This document shows, in pieces, positions 44,649-53,709 of a stretch of 64,000 bases of DNA. Origin of the DNA: Cupriavidus numazuensis (lineage in GTDB: Bacteria; Pseudomonadota; Gammaproteobacteria; Burkholderiales; Burkholderiaceae); the NCBI RefSeq assembly GCF_905397435.1, contig NZ_CAJPVI010000023.1, positions 61,015-125,014 on the forward strand, in the 5' to 3' direction. Within the stretch, counting starts at the first letter, position 1; every line of letters starts with the position of its first letter. The position numbers and the translations under genes were made by a program. Below the pieces are notes generated by a model. The model ran no database searches. It saw only the letters and a program-made list of their open reading frames with translations, and had not been told where the DNA came from.

Positions 44649-44676
44649 GGCCGGCTGTCTTGCGCCGGCCTTGTCT
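44649..44676 (+). terminator. Terminator-like hairpin after the bd oxidase operon
   Basis: GGCCGGC (44649-44655) pairs with GCCGGCC (44664-44670) around an 8-nt loop, followed by TTGTCT. A second perfect 8-bp hairpin, AAGAATCC/GGATTCTT, lies at 44688-44717. Confidence 0.55.
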
Positions 44677-44818
44677 GCAATGCCTTCAAGAATCCGAATG
44701 CCGCCATCAGGATTCTTTGCCTCCCTGTCACTGCCGTGACAACCCCTGCTCTTACTCTGCCATCACTTCGCGGGGCTTGCCCTGCGCACAACAAGGCAAA
44801 CAGACAGGGGAATGACAG

Positions 44819-46855
44819 ATGGCATGGATTCTTGCTCGGCCGGCGCGTGGCAGATACGCCCTCAGCCTGGCCATGGCCGGCGTGGCCGCCGCCGCGCTGA
44901 CCGCATGCGGCGGAGACGATGCGCAGCCACCGGCGGCCAGTCCGTCCGATTCAGGCAACAAGACCAATCCCGCGCCGGCGGCCAGCAAGGTGCTGCTGAT
45001 TGGCGTGGACGGCGCCACCTATGAGCAGGTGCAGAGCGCCATCCTGCGGCGCGAGCTGCCCAACCTCGCACAGCTGAACCTCGTACCTGCCGCGACTGGC
45101 GGCATGCCGGGCACCGTCACTGCCCAGCCACCGCTCGATGCGCCGAGCTGGGCGACGGTGCTCACCGGCACCTGGGCCAACCGGCATGGCGTGACCGACG
45201 ACACGGGTTCGGTCGCACCGCAGGCGCCGAGCATGTTCCGCTATTTCCGTGCCGGCGCGAAGGCCGGCACGCAGCTTGGCAGCGCGGTCAGTTCGGCTGT
45301 CGTACCGCCGCTGCTCGCGGCTGAGCGCGACGCCGGCAACCTCGACACGCTGGTCGACTGCGCAAGCGCCGACAGTTGCGTGACGCAGAACAGCGTGAAA
45401 CTGGTGCAATCCGGCTACGGGCTGGTCTTCGCGCAGTACAGCGCCCCGGCGCTGGCTGCCGAGGCTGACGGCTTCAGCGCGGGCACCTATGCCACGGCAT
45501 TGACAGGCTTCGACCAGGCGCTGGGCCAGCTTCTGGCGGCAGTAGCCGAACGCCGCAAGGCGCAGCCGAACGAGGACTGGCTCGTGATGGTGACGACCAG
45601 CCACGGGCTCGATGCCACGGGTGCCACCACGTCCTTGCCGACGATCGAGAACCGCACGGCCTTCATCGCCATGAACAAGCCGCTCAATGCGGCATTGGCC
45701 AGCACCGGCACGGCCGCTCCGATCACGCCGGCGGACTTGTCTGCTCTGTCGACCGAGGCCGACATCGCACCGACGCTGCTGGCGCACGTCGGCATCGCCG
45801 TCGATGCTGCCGCCAACCGGTTCGACGGCATGCCGCTGAACGGTGCCAGTGCCGGCGTACGCGGTATCCGCATGGCGGTAGGCCGCTACAACGATTCGAT
45901 CGAACTGACGTGGCAGAACGCTTCGGCATCCGCAGGCGAAACGCTCGTGCTGCGCGATGGCGTGCAAATCGCGAAGCTGCCCGCGAGCGCCACGCAGTAT
46001 GCCGACAATGCGTTCGACATGCCCACCGGCCTGTACCGCTTCAACTACACGCTGGTGCGCAACGGCGTGCCAGTGTCCTACCAGGCGCAGATCAACTACG
46101 TGAAACCGGTGCCGCTCGCGACCACGCTGCGCGACAACCTGGCCGCCTACTTCAGCCTGGACGCCAAGCCGCCGGTCGACGCCAAGGGCGGCGCTACGCT
46201 CGGCCCGTGGCTGCCGCCCACGGACGGTGGCACGCTCGTCGACGACAATTTCGGCGCCAAGGGCCTGCGCGTCGATTCCAACGTCGACGCCTACCAGCTC
46301 GTGCAGAACGGCGCGGACATCGCGCAGAGCCCGCGATTCACCATCGGCCTGTGGTTCCGCACGGATTGCACGCAGGGCAACGGCACGGGGGAACCGATCC
46401 TTTCCAACAAGAACTACACGTCGGGCGCCAACCCCGGCATCGCGCTCGGCCTGTTCGGAACCTGCGAAATCCGCTTCAACATCGGCAGCGGCGGCGGCAA
46501 GCGCGATGACATCAATGGCATGAAGGTCTCGGCCAACCAGTGGGCCTACCTCGCGCTGTCCGTCGATGCCGTGGCGAAGAAGTTCAGCGCCTACGTCATC
46601 GACCCGGTGCTGGGCCTGCAGAAGGTCGAGAACAAGGCAATCGCGGCGACCGACGTGACCAAGCTCAACGGGCTCGCCACCAAGGTCTGGGGCCTCAATG
46701 ACGATGCCACCCACAACTACGTGGCCAACAACGCCGGATCGCTCAAGGGCGTGATGGCCTTCAACGACCTGGCGATGTGGACGCGGGTGCTGACGCTGGA
46801 CGAACTCAAGTCCATCACCGCGTCGCGCCAGCCGCTGTCCAGCCTCAACCCTTGA
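44819..46855 (+). CDS. Alkaline phosphatase-superfamily phosphodiesterase with LamG domain, lipoprotein
   Basis: A 678-residue envelope protein with a lipoprotein signal (AALTAC, Cys ~30). The N-terminal half (~55-360) is an alkaline phosphatase-superfamily (type I phosphodiesterase/nucleotide pyrophosphatase-like) domain: VLLIGVDGATYEQ, DAPSWATVLTGTWANRHGVTDD, MVTTSHGLDATG. The C-terminal half (~430-670) looks like a LamG/concanavalin-type domain (FTIGLWFRTDC, WAYLALSVDAVAKKFSAYV). Together they suggest a surface phosphodiesterase that binds a glycan or cell-wall ligand. A phospholipase C gene follows. Confidence 0.85.
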   Translation: MAWILARPARGRYALSLAMAGVAAAALTACGGDDAQPPAASPSDSGNKTNPAPAASKVLLIGVDGATYEQVQSAILRRELPNLAQLNLVPAATGGMPGTVTAQPPLDAPSWATVLTGTWANRHGVTDDTGSVAPQAPSMFRYFRAGAKAGTQLGSAVSSAVVPPLLAAERDAGNLDTLVDCASADSCVTQNSVKLVQSGYGLVFAQYSAPALAAEADGFSAGTYATALTGFDQALGQLLAAVAERRKAQPNEDWLVMVTTSHGLDATGATTSLPTIENRTAFIAMNKPLNAALASTGTAAPITPADLSALSTEADIAPTLLAHVGIAVDAAANRFDGMPLNGASAGVRGIRMAVGRYNDSIELTWQNASASAGETLVLRDGVQIAKLPASATQYADNAFDMPTGLYRFNYTLVRNGVPVSYQAQINYVKPVPLATTLRDNLAAYFSLDAKPPVDAKGGATLGPWLPPTDGGTLVDDNFGAKGLRVDSNVDAYQLVQNGADIAQSPRFTIGLWFRTDCTQGNGTGEPILSNKNYTSGANPGIALGLFGTCEIRFNIGSGGGKRDDINGMKVSANQWAYLALSVDAVAKKFSAYVIDPVLGLQKVENKAIAATDVTKLNGLATKVWGLNDDATHNYVANNAGSLKGVMAFNDLAMWTRVLTLDELKSITASRQPLSSLNP

Positions 46856-46904
46856 ACCCGTGCACCGGTCCGTCCACGGCCCACGCATTCCGGAGATCCT
46901 TACC

Positions 46905-47108
46905 ATGACCCGAATCCTGCGCACAGCCCCGCGTTCGCACTGGATTGCCACCCTGCTGATGTGCGCTGCGCTGTCCGCCTGCGGCGGCGGCGACGACAAC
47001 GCATCCGGCGGTTCACAGGCGCCGGCCGGCACCCAGACGCCGGTCAGCGGCGAAGGCGCGATCAACCAGCCGCCTGCCGTCAAGCCCGCCATCCGTTGCG
47101 CGCCCTGA
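46905..47108 (+). CDS. Small 67-residue lipoprotein
   Basis: A short frame with a lipoprotein signal (LCAALSAC style lipobox, Cys ~27) followed directly by a Gly/Ser/Pro-rich tail with no folded domain (GGGDDNASGGSQAPAG). It lies 49 bp after the phosphodiesterase gene and 50 bp before the phospholipase C gene, and its N-terminus resembles that of the phosphodiesterase (both have ACGGxD after the lipid Cys). The ATG at 46905 is preceded by GGAGATCC. It may be a remnant or an assembly factor. Confidence 0.6.
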   Translation: MTRILRTAPRSHWIATLLMCAALSACGGGDDNASGGSQAPAGTQTPVSGEGAINQPPAVKPAIRCAP

Positions 47109-47158
47109 GCGGCGGCAAGCAAGCCGACTATCCTGAACCTATCCGGCCACAGAACGAC

Positions 47159-49294
47159 ATGAACGCCAACAGCAGACGCAGTTTCCTCAAGCTCGCCGGC
47201 AGCAGCGCCGCGGCCGCCGCCGCGCTGGCCGCCTTCCCGCCGGCCATCCGCCGCGCGCTGGCCATCCCGGCCAACAACGCGACGGGCTCTATCCGCGACG
47301 TGGAGCACGTCGTGATCCTGATGCAGGAAAACCGCTCGTTCGATCACTACTTCGGCACGCTGCGCGGCGTGCGCGGCTTCGGTGACCGCTTCCCGATTCC
47401 GCTCGCGGGCGGTCTCAACGTCTGGCAGCAGACCTATGCCAGCGGCACGGCGCGCACGGTGCTCCCCTACCACCTGGACAGCACCGCAGGCAATGCGCAG
47501 CGCGTCAGCGGCACGCCGCACACCTACCCCGATGCACAGAACGCCTGGGACCTGGGCCGCATGAACAAATGGCCCACATACAAGAACACGCAGTCGATGG
47601 GCTATTACACCGAAGCCGAACTGGACTTCCAGTTCGCGCTGGCCAATGCCTTCACGATCTGCGATGCCTACCATTGCGGCTTCCACGGCGGCACCAACCC
47701 GAACCGCCTGTTCCACTGGACCGGCACCAACGACCCGTCCGGCACGCACGGCGGCCCGGTGATCGACAACAGCGGCGATTCGTTCACGGGCTCGAACACG
47801 CCCTATACGTGGACGACGTATCCGGAGCGCCTGGAAGCCGCCGGCGTGAGCTGGAAGGTCTACCAGAACATGCCGGACAACTACACCGACAACCCGCTGG
47901 CCGGCTTCAAACAGTACCGCGATGCGAACCTCGCACGCGGCAACGCGGCCAATGGCAGCCCGTATCCGGCGTATGCCAGCAGCGACGACGCCATCAACCC
48001 GCTGATCAAGGGCATCTCCAACACCATGCCGGATGCGGGCTTCCTGCAGGCGCTGCGCGATGACATCGCTGCGGGCAAGCTGCCGCAGGTGACGTGGATC
48101 GTGGCGCCGGCAACCTACTCCGAGCACCCCGGGCCTTCCAGCCCGGTGCAAGGCGCCTGGTATACGCAAGAGGTACTGAACGCGCTGACCGCAAACCCGG
48201 CCGTGTGGAGCAAGACCGTGCTGCTCGTCAACTTCGACGAGAACGATGGATTCTTCGACCACGTGCCGCCGCCGTGCGCGCCTGCTTACGAGAACGGCGT
48301 GCTCGCCGGTGCCTCGACGGTCGCCACCGAGGGTGAATACCACACGGACCAGAAGCCCTATGGCCCGGGACCACGTGTGCCGATGTATGTGATTTCGCCG
48401 TGGAGCCGCGGCGGATGGGTCAATTCGCAGGTGTTCGACCATACCTCGGTGCTGCGCTTCCTGGAGGCGCGCTTCGGTGTGGCGGAGACCAACGTTACGG
48501 CATACCGGCGCGCAGTCGCTGGTGATCTGACTTCGGCCTTCAACTTCGTCAACCCGAATTCGGGCACGCTGCCGACGTTGCCGAGCCGCGACAAGACCGG
48601 CGCCGACGCCATTCGCACCGCGCAGGGCGTGCTGCCTCAAGTGCCGCTGCCCTCCACTGCTGCGCAGCAGTTGCCGCAGCAGGACAAAGGCACGCGCCCC
48701 TCGCGCGCGCTGCCGTACGAGCTTCACGTCAGCGCACGCGAAGACGCCGCCGGGCGCCTGGTGTGGCTGCTGTTCAGCAACACCGGCAAGCAAGCCGCGG
48801 TGTTCCATGTGTATGACCGCCTGCACCTGGACCGCGTACCACGCCGCTACCTCGTCGAGCCCGGCAAGGAACTCAATGGGAGCTGGGATGCCTTCGCCAG
48901 CGACAGCGGCAAGTACGACCTCTGGGTGCTCGGCCCGAACGGCTTCCACCGCGCCTTCAGCGGCGACGTGAGCGCCGTCACGACAGCCTATGCCAGCGCA
49001 CCGGAGATCCGCGTCTGCTACGACATCGCCAATGCCGCCGTCTACCTGACCATGATCAACACCGGCAGCGCCGCATGCACCTTCACGGTCCAGCCCAACG
49101 CGTACCGCACGGACGGCCCGTGGACGTACGACATCCCCGCTGGCAAACAGCTCGAGCAGCACTGGCCCGTGGGCCTGCAGGGCAACTGGTATGACTTCAC
49201 GGTGAGCACGGCGCAGGGCGGCTTCAAGCGGCGCTTTGCGGGCCGCCTGGAAACCGGCGCTGACAGCGTATCCGATCCGGCGATGGGTACCTGA
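47159..49294 (+). CDS. Tat-exported phosphocholine-specific phospholipase C
   Basis: A 711-residue phospholipase C of the Pseudomonas PlcH/PlcN family, hydrolysing phosphatidylcholine or sphingomyelin outside the cytoplasm. The signal has a twin-arginine motif (SRRSFLKLAG). The phosphoesterase domain contains VEHVVILMQENRSFDHYFG, FTICDAYHCGFHGGTNPNR (shown in part) and NFDENDGFFDHV; two DUF756-type C-terminal domains follow (~520-610 and ~620-705). Length matches the family. It may release phosphocholine as a phosphorus, carbon and nitrogen source. Confidence 0.93.
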   Translation: MNANSRRSFLKLAGSSAAAAAALAAFPPAIRRALAIPANNATGSIRDVEHVVILMQENRSFDHYFGTLRGVRGFGDRFPIPLAGGLNVWQQTYASGTARTVLPYHLDSTAGNAQRVSGTPHTYPDAQNAWDLGRMNKWPTYKNTQSMGYYTEAELDFQFALANAFTICDAYHCGFHGGTNPNRLFHWTGTNDPSGTHGGPVIDNSGDSFTGSNTPYTWTTYPERLEAAGVSWKVYQNMPDNYTDNPLAGFKQYRDANLARGNAANGSPYPAYASSDDAINPLIKGISNTMPDAGFLQALRDDIAAGKLPQVTWIVAPATYSEHPGPSSPVQGAWYTQEVLNALTANPAVWSKTVLLVNFDENDGFFDHVPPPCAPAYENGVLAGASTVATEGEYHTDQKPYGPGPRVPMYVISPWSRGGWVNSQVFDHTSVLRFLEARFGVAETNVTAYRRAVAGDLTSAFNFVNPNSGTLPTLPSRDKTGADAIRTAQGVLPQVPLPSTAAQQLPQQDKGTRPSRALPYELHVSAREDAAGRLVWLLFSNTGKQAAVFHVYDRLHLDRVPRRYLVEPGKELNGSWDAFASDSGKYDLWVLGPNGFHRAFSGDVSAVTTAYASAPEIRVCYDIANAAVYLTMINTGSAACTFTVQPNAYRTDGPWTYDIPAGKQLEQHWPVGLQGNWYDFTVSTAQGGFKRRFAGRLETGADSVSDPAMGT

Positions 49295-49400
49295 TCCGAC
49301 CAGAACTCAGGGAAAGCGTAGCGGTACTGTCACATTGCACCGCTAGACTGCGCGCTCGTCCGGTGCCTGCGCGCCCGCTACCTTTCCCTGCCCCTATCCC

Positions 49401-50288
49401 ATGCTCGGCGATCTTCTCACGACCTTTTTTGAAGTAGCTCGCCAGGGCAGCATTACCACGGCCGCGAGGCAGCTAGGCGTCAGCCAGCCCACCGTCACGG
49501 CACGCATCCGCCAGCTCGAGGATGTCTATGGCGTGGAGCTGTTCTATCGCCGTGCGAGCCGGGTCGACCTGAGCGATGTCGGTGTCGCGCTGATGCCGGT
49601 GGTGGAGCAGCTGATGCAACAGGAAAGCAATGCCGACTATCTTCTGCGCAATGCCGGGAACCTGCGTTTCGGCAATCTGCGCATCGGCGCGACCGGCCCG
49701 TACTACATCCTGCGTAGCGTCGCCGCGTTCCGGCAGCGCTATCCGGCCGTCGAAGTCAGCATCGAGATCGGCAATTCGCAGCAGATGATCGAGGCGCTGC
49801 TGGAATACCGTATCGACGCCGCGGTGTCCTCGCACGCCGTGGACGACAACCGGCTCGCGCGTATCCGGCTGGCCAGCGATCCGATGGTGCTGGTCGTGCA
49901 TCCGGAGCACCCGTTCGCGCGGATGCCACATGTCGATATCACCCGCCTTGCCGAATGCCACCTGCTCGTGCGGGAGCTTGGGTCGATGACGCGGCAGGCC
50001 ACCGAGGCTGCGCTCGCAGCATGCGGCCAGGAACTGCCGCGCCATATGGTCATCGGCAGCCGCGAGGCCATCTACGAAGCGATCCGCCAGAACATTGGCG
50101 CGAGCGTGGTACCCGCGGGCGAAGTCCCGCGCGATCCTGCGCTGCGCATTGTGCCGTTCGCGCAGCGCCCGCCCGTCATCCACGAGTACCTTTACTGCCT
50201 GGAAAGCCGGCGGCATACGCGGCTGGTCGGTGCCCTGCTCGAATGCGTGGAATCGCTGGCGCCTGACCAGCAGGCTCAGGCTGCCTGA
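49401..50288 (+). CDS. LysR-family regulator
   Basis: A 295-residue LysR regulator with a standard HTH (TTFFEVARQGSITTAARQLG and SQPTVTARIRQLE) and a substrate-binding domain (GNLRIGATGPYYILRSVAAF). The arrangement resembles CysB-type or aminoethylphosphonate-linked regulators. A role near phospholipid or phosphonate use would fit the upstream phospholipase, but this is only suggestive. The carboxypeptidase and hydrolase genes downstream are co-oriented. Confidence 0.85.
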   Translation: MLGDLLTTFFEVARQGSITTAARQLGVSQPTVTARIRQLEDVYGVELFYRRASRVDLSDVGVALMPVVEQLMQQESNADYLLRNAGNLRFGNLRIGATGPYYILRSVAAFRQRYPAVEVSIEIGNSQQMIEALLEYRIDAAVSSHAVDDNRLARIRLASDPMVLVVHPEHPFARMPHVDITRLAECHLLVRELGSMTRQATEAALAACGQELPRHMVIGSREAIYEAIRQNIGASVVPAGEVPRDPALRIVPFAQRPPVIHEYLYCLESRRHTRLVGALLECVESLAPDQQAQAA

Positions 50289-50356
50289 GCGATGCAGGGC
50301 ACGCCCTGCCCGGCCCGCGCGTGGCCGCGACGCCGCCCAGCGCCTATATTGGTGCC

Positions 50357-51379
50357 ATGAGCGAGCGCACCGCTTTTGCCGAATACGATCAGTTGCTGAG
50401 CCTGCTGGACGCAGGCAGCCGTGTGCTGGATGCGCGCGCGGTATGCGAAGCCACGGTGCAGGGCCATCGCTTTTCGGTCTATGCCGCCACCGTGGGAGCC
50501 AAAGCTGCGGATGCGCCGGCCATCGGCATTTTCGGGGGCATCCACGGCCTGGAGCGGATCGGCACGCAGCTTGTGCTCGACTATCTGCGCTCGCTGCTTT
50601 GCCGGCTGGAATGGGACGAGCTGCTGCACGAAGAACTGCAGTCGGTGCGCCTGGTGTTCATGCCCATCGTCAACCCGGGCGGCATGTGGGCCGCCACGCG
50701 CGCCAACCCGAACGGTGTCGACCTGATGCGCAATGCGCCGCAAGACGCCGATGCGCGCGTGCCGTTTTTGGCGGGCGGCCAGCGCATCGGGGCGTGGCTG
50801 CCGTGGTTCCGTGGCCGCGCCGGGCACCCGATGGAAGCCGAAAGCCAGGCGCTGCTGGACGTGGTACGAAGCGAACTGCTGACGCGCCCGCTGAGCTTCG
50901 CGGTGGATTGCCATTCCGGCTATGGCTGGCGCGACAGCATCTGGTTTCCGTATGCGCGCACGCACCGTCCCATGCCGCACCTGCCCGAGATGTACCTGCT
51001 CAAGACCATGTTCGAACAGGCCCACCCGCACCATGGCTACGCGTTCGAGCCGCAAAGCCACCAGTACCTGCTGCACGGCGACCTGTGGGACTACGCGTAC
51101 GACCTGACACCCCCGCAGAACCTGTTCCTGCCGATGACGCTGGAACTCGGTTCCTGGCTGTGGATCAAGAAGAACCCGCGGCAGTTGTTCTCGCGCGACG
51201 GCATCTTCAACCCGATCAAGGCACATCGCACCGCACGCGTACTGCGCCGGCATGTGAGCCTGTTCGATTTCCTGGGCCGCATTGCCTTTGCGCCGCAGCG
51301 CTGGCTGCCGACCGGCGAGCGACGCGCGATGCTGCAGGAACAGGCGCGGGCGCACTGGAACCAGCGGCCAGCACCATGA
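50357..51379 (+). CDS. M14-type zinc carboxypeptidase (DUF2817-like)
   Basis: A 340-residue metallopeptidase-like protein. The zinc ligands are visible as H-x2-E in GGIHGLERIGTQ (~57-68) and H in VDCHSGYGW; a candidate catalytic Glu lies in TLELGSWLW. Other blocks are MPIVNPGGMW and NPNGVDLMRNAP. No signal peptide, so it acts in the cytoplasm, probably on a peptide or amide. It ends in an ATGA overlap with the next gene, so the two are coupled. Confidence 0.85.
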   Translation: MSERTAFAEYDQLLSLLDAGSRVLDARAVCEATVQGHRFSVYAATVGAKAADAPAIGIFGGIHGLERIGTQLVLDYLRSLLCRLEWDELLHEELQSVRLVFMPIVNPGGMWAATRANPNGVDLMRNAPQDADARVPFLAGGQRIGAWLPWFRGRAGHPMEAESQALLDVVRSELLTRPLSFAVDCHSGYGWRDSIWFPYARTHRPMPHLPEMYLLKTMFEQAHPHHGYAFEPQSHQYLLHGDLWDYAYDLTPPQNLFLPMTLELGSWLWIKKNPRQLFSRDGIFNPIKAHRTARVLRRHVSLFDFLGRIAFAPQRWLPTGERRAMLQEQARAHWNQRPAP

Positions 51380-52128
51380 CGGACTGGGTTTTCCTCCGAG
51401 GGTTGACGCGTGAAAGCCGGCACTGGGGCGCGCTGTCCACGCGTTGGCAGGCAGCAGGGCTTGGCACGCCGCTGTTGGTTGATCTGCCGGGGAATGGCAC
51501 CTTGTGCCATGAGGAATCGCCCGCGACCGTATCGGGCTTCGTGGCTTCAGTCCGGCACAGTTTGCGACAGGCGGGACAGCGGCGGCCTGTGCGTGTGCTC
51601 GCGATGTCGCTGGGCGCCATGGTTGCTGCGGAATGGGCGCGACAGCAGCCCGACGAAGTGGCGGCGCTGGTGCTGATCAACACGAGCATGCGGCCCTTCA
51701 GCACCATCACCCAGCGCCTGCAGCCCGCCAACTGGCCCGATTTGCTGCGCATGGCTGGCGTATGGGAGAACCGTGGTTATTGCGAGGGCACCATCCACCG
51801 GATGACGTGTGCGAGAGTGGACACGCGGGAGGCCGACCTTGAGGCGTGGAAGCAGATCGCGACGAGCGCACCGGTCAGCCGGCGCTCGGCCCTGCGGCAA
51901 CTGCTGGCGGCGGCGCGTTACCGCGCTGACCGTATAGCGCCCTGCCCGTCCACGCTCCTGATTGCCTCCGACGCCGACAGGCTGGTTGACTCCGTCTGTT
52001 CAGCGCAGCTCGCACGGGCCTGGAACGTCCCGCTGCTGCGGCACCCGTGGGCTGGCCACGACCTGCCGCACGATGACCCGGATTGGCTTTGCGACGTGGT
52101 GGCGCACCAGCTCACTGCTGAGGCATGA
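51376..52128 (+). CDS. Alpha/beta-fold hydrolase
   Basis: A 250-residue hydrolase. The nucleophile elbow is AMSLGAMVA (~77), the oxyanion region VFLRGLTRESRHW, a late Asp lies in IASDADRLVD and the catalytic His in WAGHDLPHDDP. The start ATG overlaps the carboxypeptidase stop by 4 bp, so the two probably act together. Its 3' end overlaps the convergent TetR gene by 17 bp. Confidence 0.85.
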   Translation: MTDWVFLRGLTRESRHWGALSTRWQAAGLGTPLLVDLPGNGTLCHEESPATVSGFVASVRHSLRQAGQRRPVRVLAMSLGAMVAAEWARQQPDEVAALVLINTSMRPFSTITQRLQPANWPDLLRMAGVWENRGYCEGTIHRMTCARVDTREADLEAWKQIATSAPVSRRSALRQLLAAARYRADRIAPCPSTLLIASDADRLVDSVCSAQLARAWNVPLLRHPWAGHDLPHDDPDWLCDVVAHQLTAEA

Positions 52129-52681
52129 CCCCGATCAGCATGGCAGCGGCGGACTCCAGCCTCTCGGCGGTGCCACACAGCCGGGCGGCCATCAACCCGT
52201 TCTGCAGCGAGCCATAGACGACCTGGGCCAATTGCGCGGGTGGCACCGGATAAGGCTTGTCGCGCAGCGGCTGGGCGCGCTCGAACAAGCCTGTCAGCCA
52301 TTGCTCTTGCATGCGCACGTAGTCGCGCATGGTGGCGCGCACGGGTTCCGACAGGGACAGCACATCGGCGGATAGCATCCCCACCAGACAGGCCTGGTCC
52401 GTGCCGGAGCCCGCATGCAGGGGCGCCAGGTATTGCCGCGCCTGTTCGAGCGGGGGCAGGCTGGTATCGATCGCGCGGATGCGCTCCTGCGTACGAGCGC
52501 TGTACTCGCGTACCGCTTCAAGGACCAGGTCATCCTTGGACGGAAAATAGTAATGAATGCTCGAGGTCTTGACGCCGACCAGCTCGGCCAGGTCGCGGTA
52601 GCTGAAACCGTTGAACCCCCGGCGGCGAATCAGCACCAGCGTGTGCTCGAGCAATTGTTCGCGTACGGATTGTGTTTTCAT
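52112..52681 (-). CDS. TetR-family repressor, cassette A
   Basis: A 189-residue TetR/NemR-like repressor. The DNA-binding domain (~1-57) differs from that of the cassette B repressor at a single residue (Ser48 here, Thr there), whereas the ligand domain (~60-189) is strongly diverged. A Cys in QACLVGMLSAD lies where NemR-like regulators carry a reactive thiol. It starts 32 bp after the 33-residue peptide gene and has no operator of its own, so it is probably read from the cassette A promoter. Its 3' end overlaps the convergent hydrolase gene. Confidence 0.9.
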   Translation of the reverse strand: MKTQSVREQLLEHTLVLIRRRGFNGFSYRDLAELVGVKTSSIHYYFPSKDDLVLEAVREYSARTQERIRAIDTSLPPLEQARQYLAPLHAGSGTDQACLVGMLSADVLSLSEPVRATMRDYVRMQEQWLTGLFERAQPLRDKPYPVPPAQLAQVVYGSLQNGLMAARLCGTAERLESAAAMLIGVMPQQ

Positions 52682-52713
52682 GGTTTCAGTCCCTCTGCAA
52701 TGTCTGCTGCCAC

Positions 52714-52815
52714 TCAGGCCGGCAGCGTTTGCGCGACCAGCGTGATGAGTGAACCGCTGACGAGGCAGAGCCCCACCCATCCGACCAGTACCAGTGCGCT
52801 GTCACGCAAATTCAT
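52714..52815 (-). CDS. 33-residue membrane peptide, cassette A
   Basis: A peptide starting MNLRDS, with one hydrophobic helix (~7-28) and ending in LPA. It is 19/33 identical to the peptide at 54747-54848 in the same position of the sister cassette, with equal length and the same MNLRDS start, which is good evidence for real translation. GGGGAA precedes the ATG. One Cys (C17) is conserved between both. It may be a membrane partner or regulator of the secreted repeat protein. Confidence 0.75.
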   Translation of the reverse strand: MNLRDSALVLVGWVGLCLVSGSLITLVAQTLPA

Positions 52816-52861
52816 GATGTTCCCCTGCAACCGGGCAACCCGTGCCCGGCGTTGAAATCCG

Positions 52862-52882
52862 GCGGCCGGCCATCAGCCGGCC
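52862..52882 (-). other. Intercistronic hairpin, cassette A
   Basis: CGGCCGGC and GCCGGCCG form a perfect 8-bp stem with a 5-nt loop, 13 bp after the repeat-protein stop. The sister cassette has an equivalent hairpin at 54915-54933. It could stop 3' exonucleases and so raise the level of the repeat-protein message over that of the downstream repressor. Confidence 0.5.
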
Positions 52883-52895
52883 GTCCGTGTCAGGC

Positions 52896-53597
52896 TCAGG
52901 CCAGCGCGCCGTCGGTGTACGGGTCGACCTTGCCGAGCTTGGCGCCGTCGGTGTACGGATCCACCGTACGGGCCGGCGATTGCGACACGCCACGCGTATC
53001 CAGGCCTGCTACGGTGCGGGCACCGTCGGTGTAGGGGTCGACCTTGCCGAGCTTCGCCCCATCCGTGTACGGGTCAACGGCACGGGCCGGCGATTGCGAC
53101 ACGCCACGCACGTCCAGGCCTGCTACGGTGCGGGCACCGTCGGTGTACGGGTCGACCTTGCCGAGCTTCGCGCCATCCGTGTACGGGTCGACGGCACGGG
53201 CCGGCGTCTGCGATACGCCACGCGTATCCAGGCCTGCTACGGTGCGGGCGCCGTCGGTGTACGGGTCATACTTGCCGATCTTCGCGCCATCCGTGTACGG
53301 GTCGACGGCGCGGGCCGGCGCCTGCGATACACCACGCGTATCGAGGCCTGCTACGGTGCGGGCACCGTCGGTGTACGGGTCGGTCTTGCCGACACGCTGG
53401 CCTTCGGTGAACGGGTCGAACTTGCCTGCCCTCGCGCCATCGGTAAAGGCATCGGTCTTGCCGACGCGGAAGGTGTAGCCGTACTTGTCACCGGCAAAGC
53501 CGCTATCAGCGGGGCCTGCGGCCTGTGCAATGCCACTGGCGAGCGCGGCAGCAAGGGTAGCGGCGGTGATCACGGTCTTGGCGAACTTGGCATTCAT
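52896..53597 (-). CDS. Secreted DPYTDGA-repeat protein, cassette A
   Basis: A 233-residue protein with a Sec signal peptide (cleavage near AQAAG, ~27). The mature part is built almost entirely of D-[PA]-[YF]-T-[DE]-G motifs: 11 copies, first every 12 residues (49, 61, 73) and then alternating 26 and 12, giving a 38-residue period from 73 to 225. Between them run ARTVAGLD and RGVSQ-x-PAR. No Cys or Trp, and no catalytic motif. The acidic turns could bind cations. AAGGAG precedes the ATG. It leads an operon with the 33-residue peptide and TetR genes. Function unknown. Confidence 0.85.
   Translation of the reverse strand: MNAKFAKTVITAATLAAALASGIAQAAGPADSGFAGDKYGYTFRVGKTDAFTDGARAGKFDPFTEGQRVGKTDPYTDGARTVAGLDTRGVSQAPARAVDPYTDGAKIGKYDPYTDGARTVAGLDTRGVSQTPARAVDPYTDGAKLGKVDPYTDGARTVAGLDVRGVSQSPARAVDPYTDGAKLGKVDPYTDGARTVAGLDTRGVSQSPARTVDPYTDGAKLGKVDPYTDGALA
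52908..53381 (-). repeat. 114-bp in-gene tandem repeats, cassette A
   Basis: Four copies of a 114-bp unit encode the 38-residue repeats of the secreted protein. Near-identical copies make the array prone to unequal recombination, both within it and with the array at 54952-55311. Confidence 0.8.
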
Positions 53598-53681
53598 GAT
53601 GAGCTCCTTGGCTTGGCGACCTCCCTAGAGCGTCGCGCGGGGTTCGTTTCGGTTCAGTATCAGGTCTCTTCTTGATTCCGC

Positions 53682-53695
53682 ATCTACTAGTAGAT
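53682..53695 (-). promoter_or_regulatory. Second operator palindrome (O2), cassette A
   Basis: ATCTACTAGTAGAT is a perfect 14-bp palindrome sharing the ATCTAC/GTAGAT half-sites of the promoter operator. It lies just downstream of the terminator-like hairpin and 84 bp before the start codon. Confidence 0.6.
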
Positions 53696-53709
53696 AGATA
53701 ACCAGATTC

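Noticed and set aside
44951..49162. Very long minus-strand open frame (1403 codons)
   Set aside because: It is antisense to the phosphodiesterase, small lipoprotein and phospholipase genes, all of which carry clear domains. Its translation is Arg/His/Val-rich without family motifs, as expected for the complement of high-GC coding DNA.
52896..53597. Enzymatic function for the DPYTDGA protein
   Set aside because: Apart from the signal peptide there is no non-repeat domain large enough for an active site, and no His/Cys/Tyr metal set is visible.
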